Positions 1-11,000 of a DNA stretch of 64,000 bases are shown in pieces. The notes below the pieces were generated by a model. It did no database searches. It had not been told where the DNA came from and saw nothing but the letters and a program-made list of their open reading frames with translations. The position numbers and the translations under genes were made by a program. The stretch comes from Celoporthe dispersa (Eukaryota > Ascomycota > Sordariomycetes > Diaporthales > Cryphonectriaceae), in NCBI GenBank assembly GCA_016584495.1, contig WAID01000007.1:3582001-3646000 (forward strand), written 5' to 3'. Numbering within the stretch: the stretch's first letter is position 1; each line of letters begins with the position of its first letter.

Positions 1-1289
1 CTTCTGGATAAAGGTATTTGGGCTGCCCTTGCCTTGGTATCTTTTTACAACCTCTCCTCCTCCTCCTCCTTCGCCTTGTCCTCTTCTCCTCAACGTCACC
101 TTTCCTCCCTCCCTCTCTCTAAACACCACAAGTTCGACCGTCGAGATTCAACTCCGGTCTGTGGTTTCCTCTCCTCCTTATCTCCTCCCTCCGTTTCCCC
201 AGGGTCGCCGTCGACGGGTTTATTCGTCTCGACCCCACCTGCGACATTCGTTTGGGAGCGAATTGTCCACTAATCCTGGTTCGAGCAGGAGCAACAGCAG
301 TGCCAACAGCAAGGGACTCCACTCCTTCTCTCGCTGCTGCTGCTGCTGCTGCTGCACGCACGTCTTGATTACCCCAGGACGACCACGCCTGGATCGAACC
401 AGTATCCTTCTGCCCTCCTCTGCCATTAATCTCCCCGAGAAGGACCTCGAGAAAGACGTCTCCGTGCTCCTACATCCCACGGCCACGATCCTAAAAGGTG
501 TCGACTCCTGTTGGACTTGAAGAAGCCAGTATCAGATTAGAGCTCCAGTGATCCTCTTCCTTCAGTTCTTCAGTCCCAGCTTCTGGACCCTGCTCTGCGC
601 TGTCAATATCTCACCTCACGCGCAAGGGTTCCTCTTAATATCCATCTCTCTCTCTGTCTCTTTAACCCCGAGAGGCCTTCTCTCACTTCCTAGCTCTCTG
701 CACACCCCAGTCGAAACCCTCGCACGCGACTCGTCTCGCCCTGTGCTTTGCCTTCAGATCGTCAGAGACCCTCAGCCAGAGACCCACACCACTTCACTGT
801 GTCCGGGGTCGAGGAAAGGGTCTTGGTACATCCAATCCGCCAAAAATTCATGCTCGACGTGGACCTGTTCCGTTGCACTGGGCGACCGGAGCTGGGGGGC
901 CTCCCTTTTAACTCGGACGCAGACCTCGAATTCTAAATTCCTGTCTGGTCTCGAATTGTTCTCGAACAGAGGCCCAAGACCTCCCAACAGCTCGACGACA
1001 GCAGCCTTTCCGGTTCAATCATCAACAACTAGTTGCAGCTTTAGGTCCCTCTACACCTAACCTACCTTACACCTTACCTACCCACGACCGGCACTCCTGC
1101 GCTGCATTGACCTCAGCCAGCCGCCCACCTGCCCACCTGCCCTCACCACACCCTCGGGCTTCAGTTCGGGAACTTTACCTTGCATGCAGCTCCAAGGCTG
1201 ACGGACTGAAGGCTCGTGCTTCGTGCCGCCCAGACCTGCGTTGTGTCTCTCTCCCCCAGAGTTTAGGTTGCCCGCCACTTCTCCCGACC
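1..1289 (+). other. Probable promoter and long 5' leader of the cdc25 gene
   Basis: No conserved coding region was found in this stretch. It is pyrimidine-rich throughout and contains seven tandem CTG units at 334-354. An open frame of 163 codons at 29-520 is Ser/Pro/Leu-rich with no recognisable domain, so it is either chance or an upstream ORF in a long leader. CT-rich leaders of this kind are common before fungal start codons, and the first convincing start is at 1290. Confidence 0.5.
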
Positions 1290-3141
1290 ATGGAGGCGTC
1301 TTCTCCCCTCGCTGCCATGCGCCCACCGGCCATGCCCTCCTTTGGCCACCCCGACATATTCCGTCCTCGCAGCCACAATGCCTTCAATGGCGAGTCGAGA
1401 GGGTCTAGCATGCTCTTCCGGGACCGCATCATGCCCAAGGGCAAGCCCGACTACTTCAACGTCAAGGGCGTCAACGGCTCCTCTCCTACCGCCAGCCTGG
1501 CAGCAGACCTCTCCCAGAACTTCCGCATCGACAACGAGGCAAGGTACTTACATCCTTCAGAGCCCAGACTGCCAACCAATACTGTTCACTGACACCTCTT
1601 GTTGTTTGTGTGATAGCCCCCGCTTTCCAACTCCTCGTCGGGCCCTCTTCACGACCAACACTATAATACATGCTTTCGATGGACGAGGTAAGAGCATGCA
1701 CGGGTATCGCGGGTCGAACAGGCAGGATTGACAGCTTGCAGAGTACCAGACTACCCCTCCGCTGCCGGCCACATCCTCTCCAGGTGGTATGGACATGGAC
1801 GTGTCTCCTGTGCCCATGCACAAGGGCGTCTACGTGGGCCAGGTCGAGATACACTCACCCACCCCGATGGTCAGTACTGATGACGACGAGGACATGATGC
1901 TGGACTCGCCTGCTCCTATAGCACGGCGTGTCTCTGCAGACAGACAGAGACCTGTGGCTGAGTAAGTCCACATGTACAGCCTCTGGGCCTCGGCCTGTCG
2001 TTATTGACCTCTCTCGAGCAGCTGCCGCAAGTTGAATCTGCGTCGACCATCTCTGACCAGGGGAAAGGGCTTCTCGACCAATAGTATCCCCAGCAGCCTC
2101 CATCCCGAGGGCCAAGTGTCTGGTTTCAGGTTTGGTAACGATGGCCGGCCGGGCTCATCGTCCTCGAATCTCTCCCTGAGCGAGTGCTTCGAGGACTCGC
2201 CGCCCCAGGAGAGGAGGGTGGTCTCTGCTCACAGCCCATGCGCAGGTGTCTCCGGGGCTGGCCGGATTAGCAAGCCTCAGTTCACCAGCCTGAGCGCTGC
2301 ACCGACCAGGAACGGCTCTCCCATCACGTCGCAGTCCCGCCGTGGGGGCAACCCAATTCGCCCCAGGAAGCAGTACAGGCGGTCTCTGAGTATGTTCGAG
2401 AACTCTGGTGACGTGATCAAGCCCAAGGAGAAGCTGCAGTCTGTGATGGACATAGAGGAGCCCGCGGAGCTCGTGCTCCCGCATTTCTTCCCGGAGGGCC
2501 AGAACGACAGCATTCCCCGCCTCTCCAGGTCCACGTTCCTCGAGATCCTCGATGGCAAATACAGCGAGCTCTACGACAACAAGCTGATCATTGATTGTCG
2601 CTTTGAGTACGAGTTTGCTGGTGGCCACGTCGGTGGTGCCATTAACTTCAACGACAAGGAGGCTCTGGCAACCCAGCTCTTCCCGAGCCCGCCTGAACTG
2701 GAGGGCCGAACCCTCATCGTGTTTCACTGCGAGTACTCGGCCCACCGAGCCCCCTTGATGGCCAGGCACATCCGGTCCGAGGACCGCGCCTTCAATGCCG
2801 AGTGCTATCCTAGGCTGACCTACCCTGAGATATACATCTTAGATGGTGGTTACAGCGGTTTCTTCTCCGAACACCGTGAGCGATGTGAACCGCAGGCGTA
2901 CGTGGAGATGGACGCCGCCGAGCACGCGACGACTTGTGAGAAGGAGATGGATCGTCTCCGCCAGACCCGCAAGGGCCTGGGCCGCGCACAGACTTATGCC
3001 TTTGGTCAGAAGGTTGCTGTTGGCTGCGAATCTCCCACGGCTGTCTATCAGGATGGCTTTGACGAATCGCCCATGCAGCTCATGGAGTCGCCAAGTTTGG
3101 GTCAGGACAGGGGCCATGCTAGGCGGATGGCTTCATACTGA
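1290..3141 (+). CDS. M-phase inducer phosphatase, Cdc25/NimT family
   Basis: Dual-specificity phosphatase that activates Cdk1-cyclin B by removing inhibitory phosphates at G2/M; acts in nucleus and cytoplasm. I reconstruct four exons: 1290-1543, 1617-1687, 1742-1961 and 2022-3141, with canonical GT-AG introns of 73, 54 and 60 nt, giving 554 residues. The N-terminus is disordered and carries the motif SPRFPTPRRALF, typical of fungal Cdc25 proteins. The C-terminal rhodanese-like catalytic domain begins around residue 345 with an ...IIDCRFEYEFAGGHVGGA... segment. The active-site loop HCEYSAHR follows, with catalytic Cys near residue 418 and Arg six residues later, as in HCX5R phosphatases. The first ATG of exon 1 was chosen because the frame joins cleanly through all splice sites. 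S. pombe cdc25 and Aspergillus nimT are the family references. Confidence 0.93.
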
Positions 3142-5899
3142 CACCGCTTCCCCTCTGTGACAGTGGCCAGTGTCTGTTCAGTTCCCGATCAGCATTGTAA
3201 CTTGTCTATTGGGACGACAGCGCGACTGGCTAGATGAAACACTGGCCAGACCCCAACACTGCTGAGAAGGCATCCAATGAGCGTGGCCTGATCACACGAG
3301 CCTTCATCTCGCTCCTAAACCTTCGCCCCTAGACTACGTCTTTCGCCGGTCACGTGGACTCTCACCTTTTGATACCCGCTGTAGACACACAGCAGTTCCG
3401 CGTCTTATCGATTCATCTGGGCAACTTGGACTACGCTCCGCCGCCACTTCACCTCTACATCTTTAATTGCAACATCCAAAGCTCACCTCGCGGCCTCGGC
3501 AGATGTTTGCTGCGACAAGCCGTCGCGCCTTGTCTCCTATCTGCTCGAGGAAACATTAGGTCTCATTCTTTCCGGCATCAGACGCATTGGCATAGAATTG
3601 CATCGCATCAACGTTCGGCATTTTTCTGGAGCTTCTTGGATCCGATGCCTAAGTGGCCCATTGCATTTGGTCTTTCCAACCCCCGCGTAACAGCAACATT
3701 TTCTCATTACATTTTTTTTCTCTCTCTTTTGTCAAAGGCGTCGGATTTCATATTCGGGGGCCTATGTCTATGATACGACTCATGAACTTCAGTTCTCTTT
3801 GCGACAGATTTGCTTCGTCATCAGCAAGTCATCACGATGTCGCTTCTTCACATTTCCGACACGTGTGCAGCCCTCGAGCCTGTGCACCTTTTCAACACAT
3901 TCCCGGTTCGTCACATACCGGGGGGGCAGACGAAATTTCCTTTGAAAGTCTGATGTCGACAAGTCATCATCACACAAGAATTTCTTTGTTTCCTTTTTTC
4001 CTCGGTCTCTGTTGTATATGTTATTACTGAGCGAGGTGATGCCCTGCGCACCGCATACTCTCGTGGTCTCTCTCCACAGACATGGCGGTATGGACTTCTC
4101 AAAAGAATGGCTGAATCAATGTGGGAATTGCGGGCAGCGAAGGGGGATATAGCCTGACGAAATGGAGCGTCTTCCCTGATCCTACTATACTAGCGATCTA
4201 TCTGCTGCCGCTACTGCACATTGCTGCTTGCCTGCTGCCAGGCATTGCGTGGTCTTCGACTTCTCTCTGCTATACTCTCCAAACAGGGGGGGCTTTGCGA
4301 GAGAAGTAGGGGCTCGCGGACAGCGGCAAAGAACGAAAATAATTCGTTTGATTCTCCTTCTTCCACATGTCTAAGTAGTAGGGCGAGAGGCCTTTAGTGG
4401 CTTTATTCGTCCTTTTATGTACCAAAACGACCGAACAGAGATGCAAGGGCAGAGACAATACCATACAAGATTCTTTTAATCCTCGTGCTTGCTTGTATGC
4501 CTTCTCGTGCTTGTCATAATAACTGTCCCGGTAAGTCCTGAGGATCAAGATGATCTATTGCCCAAACCTACTTAGATTTATGCTGCCATAACCTGGCTGA
4601 GCATTTTGCTCTGTCCTTGCCTGTAGGTTGTCGAGGAAGGTTATCCCCCTCGATGATGTCCTCACGTCGTCACTCGAGAAACGCGTGTGGTTGCTATCGT
4701 ATATATATATATATATCAAGTACGTGGCAGGAAAGTATCGACCATTCATACGAAGAGAATTATCCGCATTCGGCCACGCCCAGGGCCGTGCCGGGCGTGC
4801 TAGTTTTACCATGTGGAATGGTGATGATCCAGGACGGGTGTCACCGGGGAGGGGGGAGGGGAGGACTCATTCCAGTCAGGTCAACCTTGGAAGCTTGGTC
4901 TGGAGTGGCAAAGGGTTGGAAGCGAGCTAAGTGGTGTTCAGAAAGCAGGTAATTTTGTGATGGGAATGCAGTTTTTGTTCGGTTCCTAATTTCTGAAGCC
5001 AAAATGATCATACTTTACATATTCACGTATTCTGAAATGTTATTTTGCTATGATCACATTTCTTTCGGCTGCTCTCAACCAGTATCTCGACACATCATTC
5101 AAGGTGACGTTGGAATCATCCAAAACGCTGCTTTGGATTGGTTCCTCAAAAGTGCACCGTCTGGGCGCAAGGCATCGAGGCGGGCAGCAAAGACGGATCA
5201 CATCATGATGAACCATTGAATACTTTTATACCAGGTACACTCGGGGATACTTTCATGTGAAGTTGTCCCAATTTTACACTATAATAGTACACATTGAAGC
5301 GACAAGTTCACTATTCCACTCCAAGGCAGATCTGCTTACAGACAAACGGGGCACAAGTAAGGGGATGAACAGTAATTTTTTTTACTGAAAGCGTCATGCT
5401 GTGAAAGATTTTTACTAGTGACGGTAACGTGTATGAGAAATGTTCTTTCATTGAGTTATTATTCATTTAGATGGCTCGCTATAAGTCTACCTAGCGATCC
5501 TTTTTGGCTTTTTTTACCCTCCCAGAAAAAGGAGAAATCCGAAAAAGGTGGGTATCATGGTCAAGGTAGTTGATATGAGCCCAGTAAATACCTTCCTACC
5601 TTTGCAATTATAATCTCCATATGTTGAGAATATCCGATAGCGCGCCTGACGATATCAGTTCGGGGAGAGTATCGGCGCAGACGCCTCTGAAAACCTTTCA
5701 CAGAGTACATCTGGTCTCCCGTGCTGTGTTCGGTAGCCTCCATGGAGGTCTGCTGAGCCCGCTCTTCGAAACGAGCCGCCAAAATCGGCTTGCTCTTGGA
5801 AGTCTCGCTCTTCGTGGCGAGTTGCTCCGAAGCAATAGGCACGCAATCGGCCATAACGATGTCACTGTCAGTCAAATCCGAAGTAGGACGTGATGGCTC
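3142..5899. other. Intergenic region between cdc25 and the CwfJ gene
   Basis: The 2.76 kb between the convergent cdc25 and CwfJ genes holds only short open frames without domain-like composition. There is a (TA)8 microsatellite at 4700-4716, and the part around 5230-5500 is more AT-rich than the rest of the window. I saw no tRNA B-box, 5S copy or transposon terminal repeat. It probably contains the 3' UTRs of both neighbours. Confidence 0.5.
4700..4716. repeat. (TA)8 microsatellite
   Basis: A short perfect TA dinucleotide run in the spacer between cdc25 and the CwfJ gene. Confidence 0.85.
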
Positions 5900-7663
5900 C
5901 TAACCCATCAGCGTGAAATCCCACCCCTGGAATAACTCTCGGAATTTGGCGGTATCCTGTGTCTCCTCATCTGTCGTCTGCGTGCACTCCTGCCAGATGA
6001 CCCGTTTCTCCAAGCCCAACAGCTTCGCCATCACCTTCCGCGGGTATTGTAAGTCGAAGCGGACGTTTTCGTCGAATCGCATGAGCAGGGACTTGCTGAC
6101 TATCTTGCCGCCGTCTTCGTGTCCGTCGCCCTCATCCTCGTACCATATCCAGACCCGTATGTAGTCCCCAGGCACCTCATCGCTGATACCAAAGTCTCTG
6201 GTAACAAGACCTGGTAGGCGAAGATTCTCCGCCTCCACCTTGAACGCAGCTTCCACCAGGCCCTTGCTGATCAGCTCGACCGGAACCGGCATGAACTGCC
6301 AGTGTGCGTGAATGTTGGCACTCCGGTTGATCTCCCACGTGACACCACCCAGCTTGTGCTTCGATTTCTTCGACACCGTAGCCTGTAGCGCCTCACGGAA
6401 GCGTGACATCTCCGCGAACGTCCGATCAGCTCCCTCCTGACCCATTGCGGCTTGGCTGATGGAGGCACGTGTTCCTGAGGGACGATGATCATATGGGAGG
6501 GACAGTCAAGGCCATGCTCGCTGAACCTGTCCGAAGTGGTGAGAGGCCCCTTGGCAGTAGCAAGGTAGGTGTCATCGCCAATTGAGCACACCATATGGTT
6601 CTCTGCGTTCTCGCTGGCCAGACAAAAGAAACACTGGTCTGGACCGGGCGGAGGGAGTCTCTGACCACGATTGCCTTTACGGCGGCGATTATGTCGGTGG
6701 TCATCGTGGTGGCCATTGGAGAATCGCGAGAAGCCCTCTTCTTCTGGAGCGGAGCGTTTCTTCGACAAGTCGCCTCGAGCAAGGAAGGGCGAAACGGTGC
6801 TGCCCTGAGGCAGCGGGCCGGGGAAGATGTGAGCGAGAAGGCGTACATAGCTTTAGCTTTCTGGGCGTTACCAAAGGGTGCCAAAGAGATGAACCGGGTA
6901 ACTTCGGGGTCTGAGGATGGGTCCTTGGGTGGATGGAAGAATGGCTCGCGCTCATAGACGAAGGCATCAGGAGAGGGACAAAAGTGGTAGCGAGGCTTGA
7001 GCGTGGCGCAGAGGTCTGCAATCTCATCGCTTGCGACCACGCTGGCACGATCAAAAGGAAGGGCCATAGAAGATGCTCTCCAGATCGAGGATGGCCACAT
7101 GGTGGTCAAGAGGATGTCTGCCGAGTTGGCGCCGCGCAGAGCTTTAGCATCGTCGGCAGTGTAGAAAGGCAGGTGTTGCTCTTTCGATTGACCACCCACG
7201 ATCTCTGTATCCAGTATGCCGGCAAGCGTGACGATGCGCACCCCTTCCGATGTCTTGGTGACGCTTCTCTTGTTTATGTAGTGAAGATTCGGGCAGATCT
7301 CGCCATCATCACTGGTGACTTTCTCGACAATTCGTTCGGGTAGAGGGTGCGTGCCGACGGTGAAGTATGTCGTGACGGGGACTTCGATCTTGCCTGAGAT
7401 TAGGTCGGTAACGGCGTCATCGTCTTCAGGCCCGAACAGATTTCCTACGACAATCGCGAAAGAGAAGTTGTTTTTCGAGTGGAGCGCTGCCAGCTTGCTG
7501 AAGGCAGGTTGAAGTTGACCATTGACATTTCCAAAGACGAAACTAGAGCGTTACCTGTTAGATGGGACAGCCAACCAAGTTTGGAGGTCCAGAACAAGGC
7601 GAAGACGGGGGCGGGAAGGGGAGGGTCGCGAGAGGGAAGCACTCACATCTTTGGAGCTGACAT
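5900..7663 (-). CDS. CwfJ/Cwf19-like splicing-associated protein (Drn1 type), two apparent frameshifts
   Basis: Homologue of the Cwf19-like/Drn1 proteins, which associate with late spliceosomes and the lariat-debranching step in the nucleus. Exon 1 is 7647-7663 (MSAPK plus two bases), followed by a 104-nt intron (GTGAGT...CTCTAG, 7543-7646) and one long exon. The start MSAPKIFVFGNVNGQLQPAF matches the metallophosphatase-like N-terminal domain. It is followed by YEREPFF and TRFISLAPFGN motifs, then CwfJ domain 1 (DQCFFCLA... with the HIT-like HMIIVPQEH) and CwfJ domain 2 (GGVTWEINRS...IHAHWQF). The three parts lie in three frames. Breaks fall at a G run at 6820-6823 and at 6460-6465, each consistent with one missing base. 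Adding two bases gives 553 codons, a normal family length. No intron of reasonable size explains either break without deleting conserved residues. It is a real gene with sequence errors, or less likely a recent pseudogene. Confidence 0.85.
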
Positions 7664-8013
7664 CTTGCTCTATCTTCCTAGCAGACCACTGGGACAGAGA
7701 GACGGCGGTCCTGTTGATGCTAAGAAAGAGAGAGTTGGAGGGAAGAAAGGCACTGCCGCAGGGAAGAATCGCGAACTAAGTTCTGGACGTCAGAGCTAAG
7801 TACGCCTGTACTTTCTTATCAAGGTTATCTTAGCGCAGTCTAGCAGCGAGACCCCCACTTGGGCCCCGAATCCCTGCCAAAAAATTCCAGGTTCGTCCCC
7901 AAGAAAGTTCGATCTGGTAGTCGTCGGTTCGACTCGACAATATTCCTTCACCAAATTTCTGAAGGCCGGAGTTGAGGTGTGTCTTCGGCGACCACCACCT
8001 CGATACAGCCAAG
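7664..8013. promoter_or_regulatory. Divergent promoter shared by the CwfJ and UTP20 genes
   Basis: The 350 bp between the CwfJ start on the minus strand and the UTP20 start on the plus strand must hold both promoters. Both products act in RNA-processing machines, so coordinated expression is plausible but unproven. An A-rich CCAAAAAATTCC element near 7875-7887 resembles the yeast ribosome-biogenesis RRPE element only loosely. Confidence 0.5.
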
Positions 8014-11000
8014 ATGCCAGCCACCGTCGCTTCAGGAAGGATCGCAAAGGTCCGAAAATCTAAAAACACAACACCACACCAGAAAAACCACCGCTGGGAG
8101 TCCTTTTCTACCAAGATCTCCAAGCTCAACTCCCTCGATCCTCTGCGCAAAGTGCGCCGACACGACCTCGACGAAGAAGACCTTTCCGCGACGACCTCCT
8201 ACTTTCGAAATGGCGTTACTAAATGGGCAGACCTCAATATCTCCAAGCCCTTCACGAACTTCAAGCGAGAGGTCTTGCCCTCTGCGAGACCCTGCCGCAG
8301 ATCGTCCTCTTCCAGGACAAGATCATGGACCTCCTCGTCACATACATCAGCGCGCAAGAGAAGGAGGCACTTGAGCCACTGCTGGATCTCTTGACAGCAT
8401 TTGCGCACGATCTCGGACTCAAGTTTGAGAAATACTACCAGAGGAGCCTGGAACTGCTGGTGTCTATCGCCCGTAAGCCGCAGGATGTGGACGTGATCGA
8501 GTGGACGTTTGCTGCGCTGGCATGGCTGTTCAAATATCTCTCGAGACTGCTGGTTCCGGACTTGCGCCCCACGTACGACATGCTGTCGGGACTACTGGGC
8601 AAGGCAAAGCACCCGTACCACATCAACAGGTTCGCTGCAGAGGCCATGAGCTTCTTGATTAAAAAGGCTGCCGCGCCGTCACACCGAGAGATCGCACTAC
8701 CTCGAATCGTCGAACATGTGAGGGACGATATGAAAGACTTGGCACGGTCGTTGGCAAGAAAGGACCAAGGTGCCGAGCACGACGTGGCCGATTATGAACT
8801 CGAAGCAGCATTCAAATCCAAGCAGTTCGACATGTACCGAGAAGGTGTAATGACGATGTTCTCCGAGGGCATGAAGAGCGCCGGTACTACACTACACTCT
8901 ACAGCGCCCTATATCTTCCAGGCGCTTCTCAAATCCGTGTCGACAGACGAGCTCCATCCCGGCAGTTCCTCATTCTTCATCTCCGTCTGCTGCGGCGTTC
9001 TCACTAATGTCATCCACCATTCGACTGCCGAATCATTCCAAGCCCTCATTGACCCTCTCCTCGAGTTCACTTCCACAACTCTCGATGGCCCAGAAGTTCA
9101 GGAGAACCCATATCGCCTCACATTGTTCCTCCGACTGTTTGGGATACTCGCAGGCGTTCGCGATGGTTCTCGGGTGAGTGAGTGGGGCAATCTGATGAAG
9201 ATTCTGGTCAAGACTCTCGAAGCACTTTCGAGACAGGGTCAACACATTTCGAGGCTGGCGGGACCCATAATATGGGAAAGCGTGGTAGCCAATGCAGCTA
9301 TTTGTTGGAATCAAGCGCCGATGGATGCGCTCATCCCGTCCCTCAACGAGTTCAACAAGGTCATGACTGGAGAGCCACTCATGAGATGGTACATTCCGTT
9401 CTGCGCTTATCTCGCTGAGTTGAACGCAGCCAGGTTCCGCAGTCTCTTTCAAAAGCCATTCCAGAAATTCATGGCGGCACACTGGTCACAAGACGAAAAC
9501 GAGGATCTCCTTTACGTCTTACTCCCGAGACTGGTCGAGTGCGGCGCACTGCCTCCAGGGGACCAAAAAGAGGGTTGTCCTTTGCCGCAGTCCTGGCAAG
9601 ATCAGATTGTCAGCAGGTTTGAAGAGCTTGGAAACACACCATTTCCGGAGCGGGGATCTCATGGCAAGAATGCAGATGTTTGGAGAGAGCAGTGCTTGCC
9701 AAGGTATGCTGCGACTCTCCGAGTTCTTGAGTCGACGAAGATCCATCCATCTACCAATGCCAGAATAGCGGAGTTGCTGCTTAAGAAGCTGAAACTCGCA
9801 TTACGGCCCTCTTCCTCACTCGACACAGAGGAGACCCGTTTCATTGTCACGCAAGGCTTCCTCGCCTACTTGGGAATGTGCAGAGCGGCCGGGTCCGTGG
9901 ACAAGTCATTGCGCCCACTACTCCAGGCTGCTGCGCCTCGGTTCTGTAGCAATGCAGCCTTCATCGAGGCTCTCTTGGGCTATGAGAAAGAAATGAATCG
10001 GGTCGAAAAGGATAGAGGCAGTGAAAGCCCTGTTGCGATGGACGATCCATTCGTCTTGTCACTCATCAACAACCTGGCAAGCTCATCTCGACCCTTACGG
10101 CTGGCGTCGCTGCGGATGTTTGAAGCTCTCTCTTTCACTCCTGACCAGGACTCATGCCTGGCTACCATGATCTTGGTGGAGCAGCTGCCCTTCGATCATC
10201 AAAGTCCTCGAGCTATTGCGGTCCATCTGCGTCGTCTCACTCAAGCATATGAGCATCTAGACGAGGGATCGTGGCTGCGCCAAGCGATTCCAGCATATCT
10301 CTTTGGAATGCTCACGATCTCTCTAGCTCCTGTCTGGGACGAAGCTGTGGAGGCTCTTAAACAGATTGCACAATCGAAACCAGCTGGCGAGCTCATTTTC
10401 GATCGTGCCTTTGAGTGGATGCAGATACCTTCGCCCAGATGGACGCCGCCGCAGCTACGTCCCACCGATTCCAGAAGCTACGCAGGCTCTAATTTCGAAT
10501 GTATGAAGTTCTCGGGGCTACAGGAACAGGCTCTCAAATTCAATGAGGCTATCGAGGAGCCATCCGGCGTCCTCTTGAGAGAGTTCGAGCGGCAACAAAC
10601 AATCGTCCCGGCACACGTCGCAAATGCAAGGGGCAAGGGACTCAAAGTCCTCTCCGCCGTCCCAGCCCTGGCCGAGAAGCGTTCGAGAAAAATTGTGCCA
10701 TTTCTCCTCTCTCTTGGCGATGCTCAAAGCCCTTCCTCGGAAGAGGAAGACGAGGCTGAGACCCTTCCAGCAGATGATTTCTGGTCTCTACCAGACAGAA
10801 AATCCCTTCTCGGAATCTTTGCTCAGTTTGGCAACCCGAAAGTGCTGTACAAGAGCCACGAGGCCTTGACTACGTTGCTTAGCCTTCTGGCGAACCGTGA
10901 CATCGAGGTCCAAAAGGCCGCTCTGAAGGCTGTTCTCACGTGGAAACAAGAGGGCGTCAAGCCTTACAAGGAGAATCTGGAGTTCCTTCTCGACGAGTCA

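Noticed and set aside
6794..6840. A 47-nt intron as explanation for the first CwfJ break
   Set aside because: It would splice in frame but remove the conserved MYAFSL segment, and its acceptor and size are poor. A one-base loss is simpler.
8271..8314. A 44-nt intron as explanation for the UTP20 break
   Set aside because: It keeps the frame but deletes the conserved LPQIVLFQ part and has a weak GTCTTG donor.
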